Shown: positions 59,143-64,000 of the stretch, in pieces | How positions within the stretch are numbered: position 1 is the first letter of the stretch | Layout of the letters: each line of letters starts with the position of its first letter | Assembly: GCA_001270045.2 (NCBI GenBank) | Contig: DF970689.1 | Coordinates: 403,148-467,147, forward strand | Direction: 5' to 3' | Length of the DNA stretch: 64,000 nucleotides | Source: Bacteroidales bacterium 6E | GTDB taxonomy: Bacteria; Bacteroidota; Bacteroidia; Bacteroidales; Prolixibacteraceae | The notes under the pieces: model-generated | The model's database searches: none | What the model saw: the letters and a program-made list of their open reading frames with translations, nothing else | Told to the model about the DNA's origin: nothing | Translations under genes and position numbers: made by a program

Positions 59143-61036
59143 GTTGCAAATGGCTTTCAAATCGTATATTTAACTGGTTCATTGACAACCTGAAGGCCGC
59201 ATTGAAGGGTACCGAGTACGTTGTGAATGGCTTTCAAATTGTATTTTTAACTGGTTCATTGACAACGCACCAGTACATTGATGATGCGCTCAAAGGGTTG
59301 TGAATGGCTTTCAAATTGTATTTTTAACTGGTTCATTGACAACTATTTCTGAACGCTAACACAGGCAAGATCAGTTGTGAATGGCTTTCAAATTGTATTT
59401 TTAACTGGTTCATTGACAACCCAATAGGCATGATTGGCGATTATCTTCCGGTTGTGAATGGCTTTCAAATTGTATTTTTAACTGGTTCATTGACAACGAC
59501 AAACAGGCATGGCCACCTGCCAAGGTAGTTGTGAATGGCTTTCAAATTGTATTTTTAACTGGTTCATTGACAACCTGACTTATTGAATGCTGTTAATAAA
59601 GAAGGTTGTGAATGGCTTTCAAATTGTATTTTTAACTGGTTCATTGACAACAGATTTCATGAACCCGTACTACACGAGTCTGTTGTGAATGGCTTTCAAA
59701 TTGTATTTTTAACTGGTTCATTGACAACCGCGTTGAAATTATGCATCACAACTTTCCGTTGTGAATGGCTTTCAAATTGTATTTTTAACTGGTTCATTGA
59801 CAACGATATCTGGGTTGAGGTAAATGACCTGGAGGTTGTGAATGGCTTTCAAATTGTATTTTTAACTGGTTCATTGACAACTATTTAAAACCGTTCTAAA
59901 TAAGCAAGTCGGTTGTGAATGGCTTTCAAATTGTATTTTTAACTGGTTCATTGACAACGTTTTTGGCAAAACTGAAAGAATACCTATAGTTGTGAATGGC
60001 TTTCAAATTGTATTTTTAACTGGTTCATTGACAACAACCTTGGTATATCAGCAATCCAGTTATCTGTTGTGAATGGCTTTCAAATTGTATTTTTAACTGG
60101 TTCATTGACAACCTGGAGAGGCATTGCCGAAAATGGGTCTACGTTGTGAATGGCTTTCAAATTGTATTTTTAACTGGTTCATTGACAACCACATATAACA
60201 TAAACACAAAGAAAGGCCAGTTGTGAATGGCTTTCAAATTGTATTTTTAACTGGTTCATTGACAACCACATATAACATAAACACAAAGAAAGGCCAGTTG
60301 TGAATGGCTTTCAAATTGTATTTTTAAATGGTTCATTGACAACGAACACGCGAAAAGAGTTGCAGGATTGGCGGTTGTGAATGGCTTTCAAATTGTATTT
60401 TTAACTGGTTCATTGACAACTGTAACAAGTGGCACATTGCAGGCAAGAGAGTTGTGAATGGCTTTCAAATTGTATTTTTAACTGGTTCATTGACAACGCT
60501 TAATTACTTATTAACTCACGTACGGTAGTTGTGAATGGCTTTCAAATTGTATTTTTAACTGGTTCATTGACAACTCTTTTCCAGATCCTTGGTTTTGGGT
60601 ACCAGTTGTGAATGGCTTTCAAATTGTATTTTTAACTGGTTCATTGACAACAGATAGCCACCGCCTTTAAAGTTTTTACGTGTTGTGAATGGCTTTCAAA
60701 TTGTATTTTTAACTGGTTCATTGACAACTAAACTGATTTTTCATTGTCGGGGAATCTTGTTGTGAATGGCTTTCAAATTGTATTTTTAACTGGTTCATTG
60801 ACAACATCCCTCACAAAACAGTCAATGCTCTGAGAGTTGTGAATGGCTTTCAAATTGTATTTTTAACTGGTTCATTGACAACAGCCACGGTTGTTTCCCT
60901 GCCTTTGTCTTCGTTGTGAATGGCTTTCAAATTGTATTTTTAACTGGTTCATTGACAACTTGTTTTATTGTTTGCTCAATAAAAAGGTTGTTGTGAATGG
61001 CTTTCAAATTGTATTTTTAACTGGTTCATTGACAAC
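59143..61036 (+). CRISPR. CRISPR array, 25 repeats of 47 bp, type II-C-like
   Basis: Repeat begins GTTGTGAATGGCTTTCAAAT and ends GGTTCATTGACAAC. 24 spacers, all 30 bp except the eighth (59729-59757, 29 bp). Repeat 1 (59143-59189) is degenerate at four positions. Repeat 16 (60297-60343) has a C-to-A change. Spacers 14 and 15 (60190-60219 and 60267-60296) are identical. Length and sequence resemble the II-C repeats of Bacteroides. By analogy with other II-C repeats, crRNA sense is the plus strand, converging with the cas2 fragment. Confidence 0.98.
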
Positions 61037-61087
61037 CTATAGGCTGTAATTAAAAGCATGTCAAATTGTTATCAAGGTTCCCAGAAA

Positions 61088-61118
61088 TGAAAAAGCAGGT
61101 ATTGAGCCTGCTTTTTCA
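61088..61118. terminator. Bidirectional terminator between the array and cas2
   Basis: TGAAAAAGCAGG / CCTGCTTTTTCA, a 12-bp perfect stem with a 7-nt loop and A/T flanks in both directions. Confidence 0.85.
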
Positions 61119-61142
61119 TTAATTAACCTATTGTTTTATCTA

Positions 61143-61271
61143 TCAGAACAATTCAAGTTGCTGTACAATTTCTGGATTTTGCTTCTTTTTACTTGCATAA
61201 AAAAGTTCCATCATGCCAAACTGTTTGTCGGTTATCTTGATAATCCCTACATGGCCGTATTCAGGCAGCAT
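61143..61271 (-). pseudogene. cas2: 3' fragment of type II-C cas2, truncated by IS21
   Basis: 42 codons running LPEYGHVGIIKITDKQF... to QLELF and stop. They align with the end of type II-C Cas2 as I recall it from Neisseria (LP-x-x-G...TEKQ-x-x-M...QLLLF). The frame is cut exactly at the IS21 terminal repeat (61272); the ATG at 61271 arises by chance at the junction. The upstream part of cas2 should lie beyond the right edge. Position beside the array on the opposite strand is the usual II-C layout. Without an intact cas2, new spacers could not be gained. Confidence 0.72.
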
Positions 61272-61359
61272 TGGATATTTCGGTGATACTGACCCCCGTT
61301 TCGGTGATATTGACCCCCTTAACAGGTTACGACTCAAAGAACATGATCGACTGACAATT

Positions 61360-62085
61360 TTACCGTTTTTTTCTTAAACTTTCACCCTTCAATTCAATTC
61401 TGTAGGATGAGTGTACCAGCCTGTCCAAAATGGCATCCGCAATGGTCTCCTCTCCAATAATATCGAACCAGTTCGCCACTGGCAACTGGCTGGCAATGAT
61501 TGTAGAAGCTTTGCCGTGACGATCTTCGATGATTTCCATCAGATCAAGTTGCTGTTGCCCTTCCAGATGCGTGAGTCCAAAATCGTCCAGAATAAGCAGG
61601 TTTGTTTTAGCCAGTTTGTCAAAGAACTTTAGGATAGTACCCTCCACCCTGGCCATTTTGGCTCTGAGAAGCAGCTTTTGTACATTAAAATACCCTACGC
61701 TGAATCCCTGTGCACAAGCCTGATGGCCCAGAGCCGACACCAGAAAACTCTTTCCGCAGCCAGCCGCACCGGTAACCAGAATGGATTCTCCTTTTTCAAG
61801 GTATTCTCCGGTCAGTAACATGGCAATTAATGAACGGTCAAGCCCTCGGGAAGCATCATAACTCAACTCTTCCACTGATGCCTGATAACGGAATCGGGCA
61901 TTCTTTTGTAACCGGTCAAAACGCCGGTTGGAGCGTTGTTGCGCTTCCGACTGAAGTAAGAGTTCCAGTCCCTGGCTCAAAGAGAGTTCATGCAGCTGAC
62001 GGGTTTCCACCATCGTCTGCCAACTGCGGGCCATGCCTTGCAGGCGCAGCTGGGTCATCATTGTTTCGATTTGCATCATACGCAT
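61360..62085 (-). CDS. istB: IS21 helper ATPase IstB
   Basis: 241 aa AAA+ ATPase that assembles with IstA and target DNA. Walker A TGAAGCGKSF, Walker B LLILDDFGL, sensor region TIIASQLPVANW and ILDRLVHSSYRIEL with the arginine finger and C-terminal DNA-binding tail. Starts 6 nt after the istA stop, as is usual for the family. Confidence 0.95.
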   Translation of the reverse strand: MRMMQIETMMTQLRLQGMARSWQTMVETRQLHELSLSQGLELLLQSEAQQRSNRRFDRLQKNARFRYQASVEELSYDASRGLDRSLIAMLLTGEYLEKGESILVTGAAGCGKSFLVSALGHQACAQGFSVGYFNVQKLLLRAKMARVEGTILKFFDKLAKTNLLILDDFGLTHLEGQQQLDLMEIIEDRHGKASTIIASQLPVANWFDIIGEETIADAILDRLVHSSYRIELKGESLRKKR

Positions 62086-62091
62086 TAAAAT

Positions 62092-63642
62092 TTATGTTTG
62101 TTTATAATAATCCCTACCCCTGATATTCTTGTGGGCAGGAAGCTGTTTGTGGCTTGTTTCGTGCGCAATCCCGACCATATTGTTTCTGATAATGTTATCC
62201 ACAAACTTGTAGGATGGGTTTTGGTGTGTGATGGCCAGCCGGCAAGCTTCATCAAATACCTGAGGATGTGTTTTCTTGTGCAGGTTAAACAACCCGTCGC
62301 AGCTTTTATAATGCTGCTCAGGATGCCGACCGTCATTAAACATCATCTCCATAAGTTCGGCAAGCACCTTGGATCTCTTCAATGCCTGGCTCATGTAGTA
62401 ATCCGGACTTCGTTGCAGATAATGCTGGTGGTGCGAACACAAGTGTTCCGGATCAAACGTATATCCTCCCGGTTTGAAACTGCGTGCATGCAGGGCTATC
62501 AGTTCACCTTTGCGGTATACCCTGACCAGCGAACGGGTAAAGATTACTTTGACATTTGATCCGATATGTATGAAGGGAACACTATAGTAATGCTTGTCAC
62601 ACCACAGGCATATATGGTTGTTTTGGGCCACTTTAAGTTCTGTGTAGTATTTTATTTCATAGGGCGACTCGGGAAGTTTTCCCAGCAGAAACTTTTCTTC
62701 AGCCAGAAACTTTTCTTCGCGTGACCAGGGTTTTAACTGCATGCGGGTTTGGTTATGAAGGCAAATCATTCGGGCAATGGCCTGGTTTAAGGAGGGCAAA
62801 TCGAAGAACTGAAGGTTACGCAAACGGGCATATACCCGACTGTAAATAAGCCGCACCTGGTTTTCAACCAGAGCCTTATCTTTTGGCTTTTTTACACGGG
62901 CCGGGATTACGGCAAATCCGTAATGGTTGGCAAAATCCTCCAGCGCCTGGTTTATATCCGGTTCATACCGACTGGCTTTTACTATGGCCGATTTAAGATT
63001 GTCGGGAACCACGACCCTGGGTACACCGCCCAGATGGGAAAGGCAACAGGCCAAGGCCTGCAAAAAGTCTTCAATGCCCTGGGTACGCACGGCCATGGCA
63101 AAACTATAATCCGAATAAGGCATACAGGCCACAAAAACCTGACATGGGATAATCTCACCGGTTTCGGGGTCAGTATACTCGAGTCTTTTCCCGGCAAAAT
63201 CAATGAACAGTTTTTCCCCGGGTTGGTGTGTCAGTACCATCGAAGGCTTTTTGGCAAGCTGATGTTGCGATAAATGGTAACAAAACTGGGTGTACCCATA
63301 TCCTCCCGGATTTTCTTGTTTGTATTCCTGCCATAATATCTTTTTTGTTACCCCGTCTTTCTTAAGCTCCTTCTCAAAACCTTCAACCCGGTCTTTAAAA
63401 TCGACAAACCGGGTGTCCAGGTAGGCAGGATTGCCGGCATGGAATCGGGCTTCCAATACCGGATCGTCTAGTTCAAGCAAAGTATCTGGATTTACACCGG
63501 AACTGGCTACCTTACGCAGGTATGACTTTACCGTATTTTTACTTAACGCCAACATGCGGGCGATCTCTTTTATCTTTTTACCCTGCCTGTGCAGGTGCAA
63601 TAACTGTTTTATCTGACTCATAGGCCTTGTTTTTCCTGCCAT
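62092..63642 (-). CDS. istA: IS21 transposase IstA
   Basis: 516 aa. N-terminal helix-turn-helix (GKKIKEIARMLALSKNTVKS), then a DDE integrase core: KLFIDFAGK (first Asp), VVVPDNLKSAIVK (second Asp) and KDKALVENQVRLIY (Glu). A C-terminal beta domain follows (NHICLWCDKHYYSVPF). Intact reading frame, so probably active. Confidence 0.95.
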   Translation of the reverse strand: MAGKTRPMSQIKQLLHLHRQGKKIKEIARMLALSKNTVKSYLRKVASSGVNPDTLLELDDPVLEARFHAGNPAYLDTRFVDFKDRVEGFEKELKKDGVTKKILWQEYKQENPGGYGYTQFCYHLSQHQLAKKPSMVLTHQPGEKLFIDFAGKRLEYTDPETGEIIPCQVFVACMPYSDYSFAMAVRTQGIEDFLQALACCLSHLGGVPRVVVPDNLKSAIVKASRYEPDINQALEDFANHYGFAVIPARVKKPKDKALVENQVRLIYSRVYARLRNLQFFDLPSLNQAIARMICLHNQTRMQLKPWSREEKFLAEEKFLLGKLPESPYEIKYYTELKVAQNNHICLWCDKHYYSVPFIHIGSNVKVIFTRSLVRVYRKGELIALHARSFKPGGYTFDPEHLCSHHQHYLQRSPDYYMSQALKRSKVLAELMEMMFNDGRHPEQHYKSCDGLFNLHKKTHPQVFDEACRLAITHQNPSYKFVDNIIRNNMVGIAHETSHKQLPAHKNIRGRDYYKQT

Positions 63643-64000
63643 ATGCGATCATGTTTTTGAATTTATATGGCATAAATAAACCAAAACCTGTTTAAACCAA
63701 GATCCTTCTAAGGAGGGGTCAGCATGGTCCGTTTTGGAACACGCCGCCGCCTGAAATCCCTTTCTTGTGCAGGCTGATGTCAAATAAAACCCGGCATCAG
63801 GGGGTCAACATGCTCCGAATTGTTCCCCGAAATGCCCGGCCTATTGGCCAGCAGCCCGTAAATAAGAGCCTAAAATTATTGGTTCATCTAAGTAAGGGGG
63901 TCAATATATGCCGGAATGTCATGCGTCTTTTGTAAAAATTAGCACAAAACCCAGCTTGCTTTTATCCGAATTGGGGGGTCAGCATGGTCCGAACTATCCA
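63643..64000. other. IS21 upstream end with terminal repeats
   Basis: Non-coding 358 bp of the element with four spaced copies of the GGGGTCAnCATG-type end repeat; transposase-binding sites and the istA promoter are expected here. Confidence 0.7.

Larger units (their letters stand above)
61272..64000 (-). mobile_element. IS21-family insertion sequence (essentially complete)
   Basis: Carries istA and istB and multiple terminal repeats. The left end TGGATATTTCGG...TGACCCC (61272-61296) mirrors the right end GGGGTCAGCATGGTCCGAAC...TATCCA, which stops exactly at 64000. Further inner copies: left 61301-61318; right 63715-63731, 63800-63816, 63896-63914. About 2.73 kb. The target duplication on the right cannot be seen. 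Transcription of ist genes is leftward. Confidence 0.85.

Noticed and set aside
59583..59888. 101-codon plus-strand frame
   Set aside because: It runs through CRISPR repeats and spacers; the recurring VNGFQIVFLTGSLTT is the repeat translated.
61037..61142. tracrRNA or anti-repeat between the array and cas2
   Set aside because: No complement of the repeat's 5' part was found here; only a terminator is present. The tracrRNA is expected near cas9 outside the window.

Overview
The window looks like a Bacteroidota (Bacteroidales-type) chromosome segment. The sequence supports this with promoters carrying the Bacteroidota -7 box TAnnTTTG, a general lack of strong Shine-Dalgarno sites, many Sec and lipoprotein signals, and a 47-bp type II-C-like CRISPR repeat. 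No rRNA or tRNA gene was recognised.

Layout. 1-22.4 kb is mostly ordinary, GC-richer genome: the edge of an unknown gene, katG, a block of seven genes for exported proteins (PQQ-type propeller, cupin, carboxymuconolactone decarboxylase, carboxylesterase, NTF2-like, dienelactone-hydrolase-like, alpha/beta hydrolase) under a divergent AraC regulator, two small paralogous membrane proteins, uvrB, a HAD phosphatase, an acyl-CoA synthetase and a giant protein that I read as PPi-type PEP carboxykinase. The seven-gene block lies between two near-identical copies of a terminator.

22.4-35.4 kb is repeat-rich accessory DNA. Several families of short dyad repeats fill the gaps between a lipoprotein serine hydrolase, an AbiE toxin-antitoxin pair, a hip locus whose hipA is split by an in-frame TAA (order like HipB-HipS-HipT) and which sits between ~150-bp direct repeats, a CPBP protease/methyltransferase pair, a secreted small protein and a clan-A-like glycoside hydrolase. 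An agmatine-deiminase-like enzyme follows.

36.2-59.1 kb is an AT-richer defence island: a 2,210-aa protein with a sacsin/HSP90-like ATPase domain directly followed by an Upf1-like helicase fused to a PIN nuclease; a pentapeptide-repeat protein; an operon of a Trp-repeat protein, a PD-(D/E)XK-like protein, a TPR protein and a PLD-DnaJ fusion; a coiled-coil membrane protein; GIY-YIG and UDG-like proteins; and a MazG-like / DUF2075 helicase-nuclease / HNH operon. The ATPase plus helicase-PIN pair is the best candidate for an undescribed system.

59.1-64.0 kb holds a 25-repeat CRISPR array and, beyond a shared terminator, the last 42 codons of what I read as a type II-C cas2. An IS21-family element (istA, istB, multiple terminal repeats) interrupts cas2 and fills the rest of the window, so cas1 and cas9 are predicted just past the right edge. 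The repeat itself resembles a Bacteroidota promoter (TTG - about 18 nt - TATTTTTA), suggesting that each crRNA is transcribed from its own repeat.
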